A stretch of DNA of 64,000 nucleotides from Opitutaceae bacterium (lineage in GTDB: Bacteria; Verrucomicrobiota; Verrucomicrobiia; Opitutales; Opitutaceae), in NCBI GenBank assembly GCA_016794785.1, contig JAEUHC010000019.1, positions 310,001 to 374,000 on the forward strand. The letters run 5' to 3'. The notes below the pieces were generated by a model. The model was given only the letters and a program-made list of their open reading frames with translations. It made no database searches and was not told where the DNA came from. Shown one piece after another: positions 8,661 to 16,984 of the stretch. The position numbers were made by a program, and so were the translations under genes. The stretch's first letter is position 1. Every line of letters begins with the position of its first letter.

Positions 8661-8710
8661 GTGTTTTCATCTTTACGACCTGAGCATCCGTGGCAAGCAG
8701 TCTCATTGTC

Positions 8711-9376
8711 ATGTCCGAATTTTCTTCCGCTACCCTTGCCGCTTGGAACGCCGAGCTGCGTTCCCGCTCCCCGCTTGAGATCGTCCGCTGGGCGGTTTCG
8801 CAGTCCGGTGGACGCGCGATTGTCTCGACCAACTTCCGGCCCTACGAGGCGGCGATTCTCCATCTCGCGGTGCAGGCGCAGGCCGACATTCCTGTGCTCT
8901 GGGTGGATCACGGCTACAACCGTCCGGCCACTTACAAGCATGCGGAGGAGCTGCGTGCCCGGCTTAAACTGAACCTGAAACCGTTCCTACCCAAAATGAC
9001 GCCGGCGCATCGCGATGCGATCCACGGCCCGATTCCGACCACGGAGCAGGAAGAGGAGCTGAAGAAATTCAGTGCGGTCATGAAACTTGAGCCTTTCCAG
9101 CGCGGCATGAAGGAGCTCGCGCCCAAGGTCTGGATCACCGCGCTGCGCAAGGTGCAGAATCCCAACCGGGCAGGTCTCGATATCGTGTCGCACGACGAGA
9201 ATTTCGGCGCGCTCAAGGTCAGCCCGCTGTTCTACCACACCGACGCCGATCTCGATGCCTACCTTGCGCAGCATCAGCTCCCGAACGAGTGGGATTATTT
9301 CGATCCGGCCAAGGCTGACGAGAAGCGCGAGTGCGGTCTCCACGCCGCCTGGGGCAAAAAAGCCGTCGGGGCCTGA
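8711..9376 (+). CDS. cysH: Phosphoadenylylsulfate reductase
   Basis: 221 residues from the ATG at 8711; an in-frame GTG at 8690 would add 7 residues. It reduces PAPS (or APS) to sulfite. The C-terminal catalytic motif is RECGLH with Cys208. This is the only cysteine in the protein, so the paired CC motifs that hold a 4Fe-4S cluster in APS reductases are absent, arguing for the thioredoxin-dependent PAPS type. No APS kinase (cysC) is in the window or fused to CysN. First gene of the rightward cysH-cysD-cysN set, divergent from cobA. Confidence 0.93.
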   Translation: MSEFSSATLAAWNAELRSRSPLEIVRWAVSQSGGRAIVSTNFRPYEAAILHLAVQAQADIPVLWVDHGYNRPATYKHAEELRARLKLNLKPFLPKMTPAHRDAIHGPIPTTEQEEELKKFSAVMKLEPFQRGMKELAPKVWITALRKVQNPNRAGLDIVSHDENFGALKVSPLFYHTDADLDAYLAQHQLPNEWDYFDPAKADEKRECGLHAAWGKKAVGA

Positions 9377-9409
9377 TCTCCTTTTTCAACACACCTTACC
9401 CGTCGCATC

Positions 9410-10312
9410 ATGACGAGCTACCACTTGGATCACCTCCAGCACCTCGAGACCGAGGCCATCCACATCATGCGCGAAGTCGCGGGCGAGTTTGAGCGGCCCG
9501 CGCTGCTCTTCTCCGGCGGCAAGGACTCCATCTGCCTGCTGCGTCTCGCGGAAAAGGCCTTCCGTCCGTCCGATCTTCCGATGCCGCTGCTTAACGTGGA
9601 CACCGGCCACCACTTTCCCGAGCTGAACGAATTTCGTGACCGTCGCGCCAAACAGCTCGGCGCCAAACTCATCGTCCGCACCGTCGAGGACGCGATCAAG
9701 AAGGGCATCGCGACACCCGCGCCCGGCGAGATCAGCCGCAACAAGCTCCAGATCCCCACGCTGCTCGCGGCCATCGAGGAATTTCGCTTCGACTGCTGCA
9801 TCGGCGGCGCGCGCCGCGACGAGGAGAAGGCCCGCGCCAAGGAGCGATTCTTCAGCTTCCGCGACGCGTTCGGCCAGTGGGACCCCAAGAACCAGCGCCC
9901 CGAAATCTGGAACCTCTACAACGGCCGCCTCAACCCCGGCGAAAACATGCGCGTCTTCCCGCTCAGCAACTGGACCGAGATGGACGTGTGGGAATACATC
10001 CAGCGCGAGAAGCTCGAGGTGCCGAACATCTACTTCAGCCACACACGCCGCGCCGTGCGCCGTGCTGGCCAGTGGCTCCCGGTGAGTGATATTCTTCCGC
10101 CCAAGCCCACCGAGGACGTGCGCGAGCTCGTCGTGCGCGTGCGCACCATCGGCGACATCATCAGCACCGGTCTCGTTGAGTCTCCCGCCACCACCGTCAG
10201 CGACATCATCGCCGAGATCGCCGCCGCGCGCGTGACCGAGCGTGGTTCCCGCGCCGATGACAAGGCCTCCGAGGCCGCGATGGAGGACCGCAAGAAAGCG
10301 GGTTATTTCTAA
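9410..10312 (+). CDS. cysD: Sulfate adenylyltransferase subunit 2
   Basis: 300 residues. Catalytic ATP-sulfurylase subunit: forms APS from sulfate and ATP with CysN. The PP-loop LLFSGGKDS lies near residues 31-39. Conserved stretches NVDTGHHFPE, RREDEEKARAKER-type sequence (here ARRDEEKARAKER), and the C-terminal ERGSRADDK...KKAGYF tail are typical of CysD. It starts 33 bp after cysH. cysN begins one base after its TAA, so the pair is tightly coupled. Confidence 0.97.
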   Translation: MTSYHLDHLQHLETEAIHIMREVAGEFERPALLFSGGKDSICLLRLAEKAFRPSDLPMPLLNVDTGHHFPELNEFRDRRAKQLGAKLIVRTVEDAIKKGIATPAPGEISRNKLQIPTLLAAIEEFRFDCCIGGARRDEEKARAKERFFSFRDAFGQWDPKNQRPEIWNLYNGRLNPGENMRVFPLSNWTEMDVWEYIQREKLEVPNIYFSHTRRAVRRAGQWLPVSDILPPKPTEDVRELVVRVRTIGDIISTGLVESPATTVSDIIAEIAAARVTERGSRADDKASEAAMEDRKKAGYF

Positions 10313-10313
10313 A

Positions 10314-11666
10314 ATGATTTCCGAAGACGTCATGCCCGCCCCCTCAACTTCCAGTATTCCGCACGTGCCGGTGGATATCCTCCGCTTCAACACCTGTGGC
10401 TCCGTCGACGACGGCAAGTCCACCCTCATCGGCCGCCTCCTCTACGACTCGAAGTCGCTCATGGAGGATCAGATCGAGGCGCTGGAGCGCTCGGCCGACA
10501 TCACCGGCGGCGGCCAGATCAATCTCGCCAACCTCACCGACGGCCTCCGCGCCGAGCGCGAGCAGGGCATCACGATCGATGTCGCTTACCGCTACTTCGC
10601 GACGCCCCGGCGGAAGTTCATCATCGCGGATACCCCGGGCCACGTCCAATACACGCGCAACATGGTGACGGGCGCGTCGAACGCGAACCTCTCCATCATC
10701 CTCGTTGATGCGCGCACCGGCGTGATCGAGCAGAGCCGCCGCCACACCGCCATCGCCGCGCTCCTGCGCATCCCGCACCTCGTGGTCGCGGTGAACAAGA
10801 TGGACCTCGTGGGCTGGAGCGAGGCGCGATTCCTCGAGATTCGCGCGCAGTTCGAAGAGTTTCTCCCGCGCCTCGATATCAAGGACGTGAAGTTCATCCC
10901 GATGAGCGCGCTCAATGGCGACAACGTCGTCGAGCCTTCGCCGCACACGCCGTGGTATGTCGGGCCCACGCTCCTCGGCCACCTCGAGACCGTGCACATC
11001 GCGAGCGACTGGAACCTCAACGGCTTTCGCCTGCCGGTGCAGTGGGTCAACCGCCCCAACAACCCCACCGATCACTCGCTCCACGATTTCCGCGGCTTCA
11101 GTGGCCAGATCGCCGGCGGCATCGTGCGCACGGGCCAGAAGGTGATCGCGTTTCCCGCCGGCATCGTGACGACGGTGAAACAAATCTGGACCTACGACGG
11201 CGTGGTGCAGGAGGCGTTCTGCCCGCAGTCAGTCACTCTCGTCCTGGAGCACGACATCGACATCAGCCGCGGCTCCATGCTCGTCGGCCTCGATCACTTG
11301 CCCGGTTCGCACAGCGACCTTCAGGCGGAGGTCTGCTGGATGCACCCGCGCGCGCTCCAGCCGGGGAAAAAATACTATCTGAAGCACACCACGCACACCG
11401 TGCAGGTGTCTGTCACCGAGATCGTCAACCGCCTGAATTTGGCGACGCTCGATTCGGACGAAGGCGCCGCGGAACTCGCGATGAACGACATCGGGGAAAT
11501 CCGGCTCCGCACGGCGAAACCGCTGGTGTTCGACGGCTACGCGAACAACCGGCTGACTGGCTCGTTCATCCTCATCGAGCAAGGCACCAACGCCACCGTC
11601 GCCGCCGGCATGCTCCTTCCGCCGCGCGAAATCGTGAAGCCCGAGAACGGCGACTACGTGATCTGA
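10314..11666 (+). CDS. cysN: Sulfate adenylyltransferase subunit 1 (GTPase)
   Basis: 450 residues. The regulatory GTPase of ATP sulfurylase couples GTP hydrolysis to APS synthesis. G-motifs: GSVDDGKSTLIGRLLYD (P-loop), DTPGHVQYTRNM (G3), NKMDL (G4). It has the length of CysN alone, with no fused CysC kinase domain. The ATG at 10314 is chosen because it directly follows the cysD stop; an upstream GTG at 10242 would overlap cysD by about 70 bp. An Rrf2 regulator gene follows after 19 bp. Confidence 0.97.
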   Translation: MISEDVMPAPSTSSIPHVPVDILRFNTCGSVDDGKSTLIGRLLYDSKSLMEDQIEALERSADITGGGQINLANLTDGLRAEREQGITIDVAYRYFATPRRKFIIADTPGHVQYTRNMVTGASNANLSIILVDARTGVIEQSRRHTAIAALLRIPHLVVAVNKMDLVGWSEARFLEIRAQFEEFLPRLDIKDVKFIPMSALNGDNVVEPSPHTPWYVGPTLLGHLETVHIASDWNLNGFRLPVQWVNRPNNPTDHSLHDFRGFSGQIAGGIVRTGQKVIAFPAGIVTTVKQIWTYDGVVQEAFCPQSVTLVLEHDIDISRGSMLVGLDHLPGSHSDLQAEVCWMHPRALQPGKKYYLKHTTHTVQVSVTEIVNRLNLATLDSDEGAAELAMNDIGEIRLRTAKPLVFDGYANNRLTGSFILIEQGTNATVAAGMLLPPREIVKPENGDYVI

Positions 11667-11685
11667 TTCGCGCGCTCCCTACGCC

Positions 11686-12099
11686 GTGAAAATCTCCGTC
11701 AAGGTCGACTACGCCGCCCGCGTCATGACGGAACTGGCGCGGCTCCACGGCTCCGGCGGGCTGGCGCAAATCGAGCACCTCGCGCGCACCGAGGCGGTGC
11801 CGGCGAACTTCCTCGCGCAGATTCTTCTCCAGCTCCGTGACGCCGGCCTCATCACCAGCCGCCGCGGCAACCACGGCGGCTACACGCTCGCTCGTCCGCC
11901 CGAGGAGATTTCGCTGCACGACATCCTGGTCGCCGTCGAGGGCGGCTGCCTGCACCTCAGCGGCAATCACGAAGGCCGCAGCGGCCGCCGCCTCAAGCGC
12001 GTGTGGGATGAAATCAGCGAGGTCCTCGATGAGAAGACCAAGACCTACACCCTCGATCAGCTCTGCACGAAGACGGCGGGCGAGATGTATTACATCTGA
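11686..12099 (+). CDS. Rrf2-family transcriptional regulator
   Basis: 137 residues, GTG start. The winged-helix N-terminus (MKISVKVDYAARVMTELARL, then the recognition region PANFLAQILLQLRDAGLITS and the wing RRGNHGGYTLARP) is characteristic of Rrf2. Only one Cys lies in the IscR cluster region (GGCLHLSG) and one further along (LCTKT), so a three-Cys Fe-S cluster like IscR is unlikely. Its place at the end of cysHDN suggests a CymR-like regulator of sulfur assimilation sensing a metabolite or partner such as CysK. That role is inferred from position. Confidence 0.88.
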   Translation: MKISVKVDYAARVMTELARLHGSGGLAQIEHLARTEAVPANFLAQILLQLRDAGLITSRRGNHGGYTLARPPEEISLHDILVAVEGGCLHLSGNHEGRSGRRLKRVWDEISEVLDEKTKTYTLDQLCTKTAGEMYYI

Positions 12100-12228
12100 G
12101 GCCGGGCCTGCGGGCCGACTGTGGGTCAGGTGAGGGGAGGAGATTCCTGCGCGGTCAGTGGAGAGGCGGGGCGATCGTTTGGCAAAATGCCGCTCGCGGC
12201 GTTTCCGGTCCCGACCTACTTCATTTCC

Positions 12229-12708
12229 ATGGCTGAGGCTCCACCACGACACCGTTCGATTCCCTTTCTGATTGTGGGCTCCCTGCTCCTGTTCGGTGCG
12301 GGAATCTTCTTCCCGTTTTTTCACGTCAAAAAATTCTGGGTGTTTGGCGATGCGGTCTCGGTAGTCAGCGGCATCATCGATCTGTTTCGCGAAGGGGAGT
12401 ATTTTCTCTTCGCGGTCCTCACGCTGTTCACGCTCGTCTTCCCGTGCTTCAAGCTCGGCCTGCTCGGCATCATCTGGCTGGAACGCGAACATGATCTGGC
12501 GCGCGTGCGCCGGCTGCACGGCTGGGTCGAGTCGCTCGGCAAATGGTCGATGCTCGACGTGTTTGTCGTCGCCATCCTGATCGTGGCGATGAAGTCTGCT
12601 GCCGTGGCGGACCTCCAGATTGGCCTCGGGCTCTATCTGTTCACTTTCTCGGTCGTCGCGGCCCAGTTCGCCTCGGCCCTGGTCGCGCGGTTGCTGAGGC
12701 GGGAATAA
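12229..12708 (+). CDS. PqiA-like (paraquat-inducible protein A domain) membrane protein
   Basis: 159 residues from the ATG at 12229; in-frame starts at 12121 and 12187 exist but lack coherent extra sequence. There are four predicted membrane segments (about residues 10-30, 50-75, 105-125, 130-150) and the PqiA hallmark FPCFKLG between helices 2 and 3. PqiA-domain proteins belong to envelope lipid-transport/stress systems. This is a single-domain version with no PqiB/MCE partner nearby. Function beyond family is unknown. Confidence 0.78.
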   Translation: MAEAPPRHRSIPFLIVGSLLLFGAGIFFPFFHVKKFWVFGDAVSVVSGIIDLFREGEYFLFAVLTLFTLVFPCFKLGLLGIIWLEREHDLARVRRLHGWVESLGKWSMLDVFVVAILIVAMKSAAVADLQIGLGLYLFTFSVVAAQFASALVARLLRRE

Positions 12709-12739
12709 GACCGTCGGGCGCAGTGGGTGATCCTGTCCG

Positions 12740-14566
12740 CTACCAGCCAAAGATGTAACGCTCGCGCCGCGGGTCGGCGCCGCCGCGCAGCGTGCCGGTC
12801 TTCGGGTTCACGCCCACCGCCACGATCCCGCTGCTCATGCCATACGGCATGAGCACACGCAGCACATGGCCACGTGCGCGCAATTCGTCCTGCACGCTGG
12901 ACGGGATGCGGACCTCAAGCTCGAGCTGGCCGGGCGAGTTCGCGTGGTTGTCGAACGACGCATGCATGTGGCTTGAGTTGATGCGCGGCGCCTCGATCGC
13001 CGGTTGGATGTCCAGGCCGAAGACGATCATGTTCAGCAGCACGTTCAGCACCTGCTGATCCTGGCTGTCGCCGCCGGGTGTGCTCAGCGCCAGAAACGGC
13101 ACGGCGTCCTTGCGCACGATGGTCGGCGTGAGGGTGGTGCGCGGGCGCTTGCCGCCGACGAGCACGTTGGGGCTCAGCGGATCGAGGTCGAAGGCCTGCA
13201 TCCGGTTCGAGAGCGGCACGCCGGTGTCGCCGGCGATGAAGGCGCCGCCGATCACCCAGCCGGAGCTGGGCGTGGCGCTGAAGAGGTTGCCTTCGCTGTC
13301 CACCGCGTTGACGCACGTGGTGTCGCCGGAGCTGTCGGGATTCTTCTGGCCCTGCGGGTGCGGCATGTAGCGCACCGCCGGTGCCTTCACGTCGGGATCG
13401 AAGGCGAACGGATCGCCGGGCCGGTAGTCGAGGAAGGCCTGCGGTCCGATCAGTTTGCGGCGCTCCGCGGCGTAGGCCTTCGAGAGCAGACCCTTCATCG
13501 GCACCGGCGCAAACGCGGGGTCGCCGAGAAACGCGTTGCGGTCGTCGTAGGCGAGCTTGATGGCCTCATGCACGGCATGGATGTAGTCGGTCGAGAGCAG
13601 GCCCATCGTCTTCAGGTCCACGCCCTCCAGGATGTTCAGCACCATCAGCAGCACGGGCCCTTGGTTCCAGGCGCCGGCCTTGTTGATTTCGTAGCCGTGA
13701 AACGTCGTCGTCGCCGGCTCCTCGATCGCGCCGTGGAAATTCGCGAGATCCTCATAGGTGAACACGCCGCCCTCGGCGCGGTTGGCGTCGACGATGCGGC
13801 GCGCGATGTCGCCCTTATAGAATGCGTCGCGTCCCGCGCGGATCGCGGCGGCGCGATCGGGATTTTTCTTCAGCGCATCGCGCTCGGCAGCGACGAGGGT
13901 GCGCAGGGTGCGCGCGAGATTCGGCTGGCGGAAGATCTCCCCGACCTCAGGCAGGCGGCCTTCGGGATAGTAGGTGCGGCCCCAGGTGTAGGCCTCGGTG
14001 GCCTTCCGGTGGGTGAGCATGTTCTCTCGCAGGTAGGCATACATCGGGAAGCCATCCGCAAACTCGATGGCCGGCGCCATCACCTGCGCGAGGCTCATCG
14101 TGCCGAAGCGTTCGAGCGCGATGGCCATCGCGTCCATCACCGCGGGAATGGTCGCGCCGAGCGGGCCGTTGCCATCGACCTTGCCGGCCTTGGCGAACAG
14201 CGCGGGCGTCGCGGCCTTGGGCGCGGGGCCCTGGCCGTTGATCACATGAACTTTTTTGGTCCTCGCGTCGTGGATGATGACCGGCGATTCGCCGCCGAAA
14301 CCGAAGTGGGAAATCTCCACGACCGCCGCCGCGAACACCGCGGCCACGCCCGCATCGATCGCGTTGCCGCCTTGTTCGAGCATGCGCGTCCCGGCCGAGA
14401 CCGAGTAGTGCCGGCCCGCCGCGACGATGCCGCGCTGGCCGACGATTTCGGGACGCATGGTTTGCTGGCGCGGTGCGGGCCGGGGCGCGGCGGGGGTGTT
14501 GGGTGGCACTTGCGCGGACAGGGCGGATGCGACGATGAGGCCGAGAACGATGAGGCGAGGGTGCAT
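12740..14566 (-). CDS. ggt: Gamma-glutamyltransferase precursor
   Basis: 608 residues with an N-terminal signal peptide (MHPRLIVLGLIVASALSAQ), so periplasmic or secreted. It hydrolyses or transfers the gamma-glutamyl group of glutathione-like peptides. The nucleophile region DTTCVNAVDSEGN carries the Thr that becomes the new N-terminus after autocleavage (TTCVN near residue 415). GGNAIDAGVAAVFA and the later GG and PRT motifs fit. The ATG at 14566 is chosen for the signal peptide; an upstream ATG at 14620 would bury it. It points toward the PqiA-like gene and away from nasA. Confidence 0.94.
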   Translation of the reverse strand: MHPRLIVLGLIVASALSAQVPPNTPAAPRPAPRQQTMRPEIVGQRGIVAAGRHYSVSAGTRMLEQGGNAIDAGVAAVFAAAVVEISHFGFGGESPVIIHDARTKKVHVINGQGPAPKAATPALFAKAGKVDGNGPLGATIPAVMDAMAIALERFGTMSLAQVMAPAIEFADGFPMYAYLRENMLTHRKATEAYTWGRTYYPEGRLPEVGEIFRQPNLARTLRTLVAAERDALKKNPDRAAAIRAGRDAFYKGDIARRIVDANRAEGGVFTYEDLANFHGAIEEPATTTFHGYEINKAGAWNQGPVLLMVLNILEGVDLKTMGLLSTDYIHAVHEAIKLAYDDRNAFLGDPAFAPVPMKGLLSKAYAAERRKLIGPQAFLDYRPGDPFAFDPDVKAPAVRYMPHPQGQKNPDSSGDTTCVNAVDSEGNLFSATPSSGWVIGGAFIAGDTGVPLSNRMQAFDLDPLSPNVLVGGKRPRTTLTPTIVRKDAVPFLALSTPGGDSQDQQVLNVLLNMIVFGLDIQPAIEAPRINSSHMHASFDNHANSPGQLELEVRIPSSVQDELRARGHVLRVLMPYGMSSGIVAVGVNPKTGTLRGGADPRRERYIFGW

Positions 14567-14589
14567 GGCGGGTGGGGCGGAACCTGAGG

Positions 14590-14628
14590 CAACGCTCAAT
14601 GCGCAACGTTCAACGCTCAACGCTCAAG
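14590..14628. repeat. Short degenerate tandem repeat CAACGCTCAA
   Basis: About four imperfect copies of CAACGCTCAA/CAACGTTCAA stand head to tail in the 160-bp gap between ggt and nasA. They are intergenic and low complexity. A similar Leu/Gln-coding stretch occurs inside the DmsBC-like gene (about 17610-17640), so this may be a dispersed repeat type. Confidence 0.55.
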
Positions 14629-14702
14629 TTGACGGCGGTTCGAATAGCAGGGCGGCGTTTCTGACCCGCCCTCGGTGCGAGCACTGAGCGTTCAGCGCAA
14701 GC

Positions 14703-14729
14703 AAGGGCGGGTCGCAGACCGCGCCCTAC
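14703..14729 (-). repeat. REP-like element whose GTAG head supplies the nasA stop codon
   Basis: On the minus strand it starts GTAGGGCGCGG and contains the palindromic core GGTCTGCGACC, ending CCGCCC. A near copy lies at 20311-20335. The TAG inside the head is the nasA stop codon, so nasA translation ends exactly on the element boundary. GTAG heads are typical of REP elements mobilised by RAYT transposases; no RAYT gene is in the window. Confidence 0.55.
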
Positions 14730-16984
14730 GGCTTCGCCACCGCCACCGCGCAGGCCTTGTAGCTCGGCTGGCGCGAGTGGGGATCGAACGCGGGAAACGT
14801 GAGGCGGTTCACCGCGTCGAAATGCATCGGCAGGAAAATCTGGCCGCGCTGCACGGTGGCGGTGACGACGGCCGTCGCGGTCGCGGTGCCGCGACGGGAA
14901 CGAATTTCCGCCTGGTCGCCGGCGCCGAGGCCGAGGCGCTCGGCGTCGTCGGGGTGAATTTCGACGGTGAGCACGGTGGGTGCGAGTTTGCGGAGGACGG
15001 CACTCTTGTCGGTGCGCGAGCCGGTGTGCCACTGCGCGGAGGAACCACGGCCGGTGAGGAGGAGAAACGGATACTCCGCGTCGGGCAGCTCGGGCATCGG
15101 GCGCGGGGGATCGAAAAGGAATTTGGCGCGGCCGTCGGGGTGGAAGAATTTTCCGTCGGCAAAGAGGCGGCGTTGGCGGATGTCGGTAGGGGCGCAGTCT
15201 TGCTGCGGCCCCGGTTTGGACCCGGGAAGGGCGCAGCAAGACTGCGCCCCTACAGTTTCCGGAAACGGCCACTGGATGCCGCCGCTGTCGGCGATGTGCG
15301 CGTAGTCGCGGATGCCGGTGAAATCGCAGGGCTGGGCGGCGGAGATTTTTTTGAGGAGTTGAAAGACAGCCTCGGGTGTGCGCCACGCGCGGAACAGTTC
15401 GCCGCAGCCCCACGCCTCGGCGATGAGCTGGAAGATGGCGAAGTCGCTCAGCGCCTGGCCGGGGGCGCGCGCGACCTTGCGCACAACGCCGAGGCGGCGC
15501 TCGCTGTTGATCAGCACGCCTTCCTTCTCGCCCCAGCCGGCGGCGGGGAGCACGAGGTCGGCCATGCGCGCGGTCTCGGTCGTCGCATACATGTCCTGCA
15601 CGACGAGAAAATCGAGTTTGCCGAGAATCTCCTGCGCGCGGCGCTGGTTGATCCAGGAGTGCGCGGTGTTGGTGGCGATCATCCAGAGGGCGCGAATCTC
15701 GCCGCGGTCGATGGCATCGAGGATCTGGTCGTAGGCGTAGCCGGTTTTCTCCGGGATGCGCGCGGGATCGAGGCCGAGGACGTCGGCGACCTTTTCGCGG
15801 TGCGCGGGGTTGGCGGTGTCGTGGCCGCCGAGGAGCGAGGTGGCGTTGCCAAAGAGGCGCGAGCCCATCGCATTGCACTGGCCGGTGATCGAGTTGGCGC
15901 CGGTGCCGGGCCGGCCGATGTTGCCGGTCATCAAGGCGAGGTTGATGATCGCCTGCGCGGTGCGCGTGGCCTCATGGCTTTGGTTGACGCCCATCGTCCA
16001 CCAGAACGAAACGCGTTCGCGGGTCGCGATGATTTCGACGAGGCGATGCAAGGTGGCCTCGGGCAGGCCGGTCTCGGCGGCGACGCGGTCGGGCGGGAAA
16101 CTGGCGAGGAATTTGACGAACTCGTTGAAGCCGCTTGTGTGCGCCGCGATGAAGTCGCGCTTTACCGCGCCGCGCGCGACGAGCAGGTGCGCGAGCCCGT
16201 AGAGTAGCGTGAGATCGCTCTTGGGCCGCAGCGGGACGTGGAGTGTGGCGGCCTGCGCGGTCTCGGTGGCGCGCGGATCGATGACAACAATCTCGGGATT
16301 GCGGCGGTTCATCATCACGCGCTGCCACATGATGGGGTGGGCGATGCACGGATTGGCGCCGATGAAGATGAGCGCGTCGCTCTCCTCGAAATCCGCGTAG
16401 GTGAACGGCGGCGCGTCGAAGCCGAACGACTGCTTGTAGGCGACGTGCGAGGTGGCCATGCACTGGCGCGTGTTGCTGTCGCAGTGCAGCCCGCCCATGC
16501 CGAATTTGAAGAGCGCGCCGAGCAGCGCCATCTCCTCCATCACGATCTGGCCGGTGCTGAGGAACGCGATCGAGTGTGGTCCGTGATCGCGCTGGACGCG
16601 CTTGAAGTTCTCGGTGAACGCGGCGAGCGCACGTTCCCATGAGACGGGCGCGAGTGCGCCCGATTTGCCCGCCCGGAGCAGCGGGGTCGTCGCGCGGTCA
16701 GGTGCTGCGAGGGGCGTGAGCGCTTCCCAGCCCTTGGGGCAGGCCATGCCGAGGTTGACCGGATGGTCGCGGTCCGGGCTGAGGTTGATGGCTTCGCCGG
16801 CGGCGTTGAGGTGGATCTTGAGGGAGCAGCCCGTGCTGCAAAAACCGCACACCGACGTCGTGGTCGCGGCGGGTTGGAGGCGGGCGGGCACCCGGCCGAG
16901 GCCGAAGTCGGCGGGATGCAGCACCATGTCGGCCGTCATCGGTCCGGTGCGCGCGTGCAGGAGTTCGTCGAGCGGGGGAATCAT
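14726..16984 (-). CDS. nasA: Assimilatory nitrate reductase catalytic subunit (molybdopterin, 4Fe-4S)
   Basis: 752 residues, no signal peptide, so cytoplasmic. It reduces nitrate to nitrite at a Mo-bis-MGD centre. The N-terminal 4Fe-4S motif is CGFCSTGC-x-n-C (about residues 46-80), followed by molybdopterin-oxidoreductase blocks (ALLGALFKFGMGGLHCDSN, MGVNQSHEATRTAQ, GRPGTGANSITGQCNAMGSR) and a C-terminal molybdopterin-binding domain. No C-terminal 2Fe-2S domain is seen. It overlaps the upstream DmsBC-like gene by ATGA, so that gene is the likely electron donor. Residues about 577-600 are an in-frame palindromic insertion. Confidence 0.93.
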   Translation of the reverse strand: MIPPLDELLHARTGPMTADMVLHPADFGLGRVPARLQPAATTTSVCGFCSTGCSLKIHLNAAGEAINLSPDRDHPVNLGMACPKGWEALTPLAAPDRATTPLLRAGKSGALAPVSWERALAAFTENFKRVQRDHGPHSIAFLSTGQIVMEEMALLGALFKFGMGGLHCDSNTRQCMATSHVAYKQSFGFDAPPFTYADFEESDALIFIGANPCIAHPIMWQRVMMNRRNPEIVVIDPRATETAQAATLHVPLRPKSDLTLLYGLAHLLVARGAVKRDFIAAHTSGFNEFVKFLASFPPDRVAAETGLPEATLHRLVEIIATRERVSFWWTMGVNQSHEATRTAQAIINLALMTGNIGRPGTGANSITGQCNAMGSRLFGNATSLLGGHDTANPAHREKVADVLGLDPARIPEKTGYAYDQILDAIDRGEIRALWMIATNTAHSWINQRRAQEILGKLDFLVVQDMYATTETARMADLVLPAAGWGEKEGVLINSERRLGVVRKVARAPGQALSDFAIFQLIAEAWGCGELFRAWRTPEAVFQLLKKISAAQPCDFTGIRDYAHIADSGGIQWPFPETVGAQSCCALPGSKPGPQQDCAPTDIRQRRLFADGKFFHPDGRAKFLFDPPRPMPELPDAEYPFLLLTGRGSSAQWHTGSRTDKSAVLRKLAPTVLTVEIHPDDAERLGLGAGDQAEIRSRRGTATATAVVTATVQRGQIFLPMHFDAVNRLTFPAFDPHSRQPSYKACAVAVAKP
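15186..15253 (-). repeat. REP-like palindrome inserted in-frame in nasA
   Basis: Perfect 22-bp inverted arms (15186-15207 and 15232-15253) begin with GTAGGGGCGCAGTC and flank a 24-nt GC-rich centre. In nasA it encodes a linker of about 23 residues starting VGAQSCC and ending QQDCAPT, between the molybdopterin core and the C-terminal domain. The GTAG head is read as GTA-G (Val), so the embedded TAG is not in frame. Confidence 0.8.

Noticed and set aside
13004..14587. 527-codon open frame antisense to ggt
   Set aside because: Same reasoning: a GC-rich shadow of the ggt gene; no family motif.
14590..14628. Possible CRISPR or origin iterons (CAACGCTCAA repeats)
   Set aside because: The copies are head-to-tail without spacers and degenerate, and there is no cas, rep or parA gene nearby.
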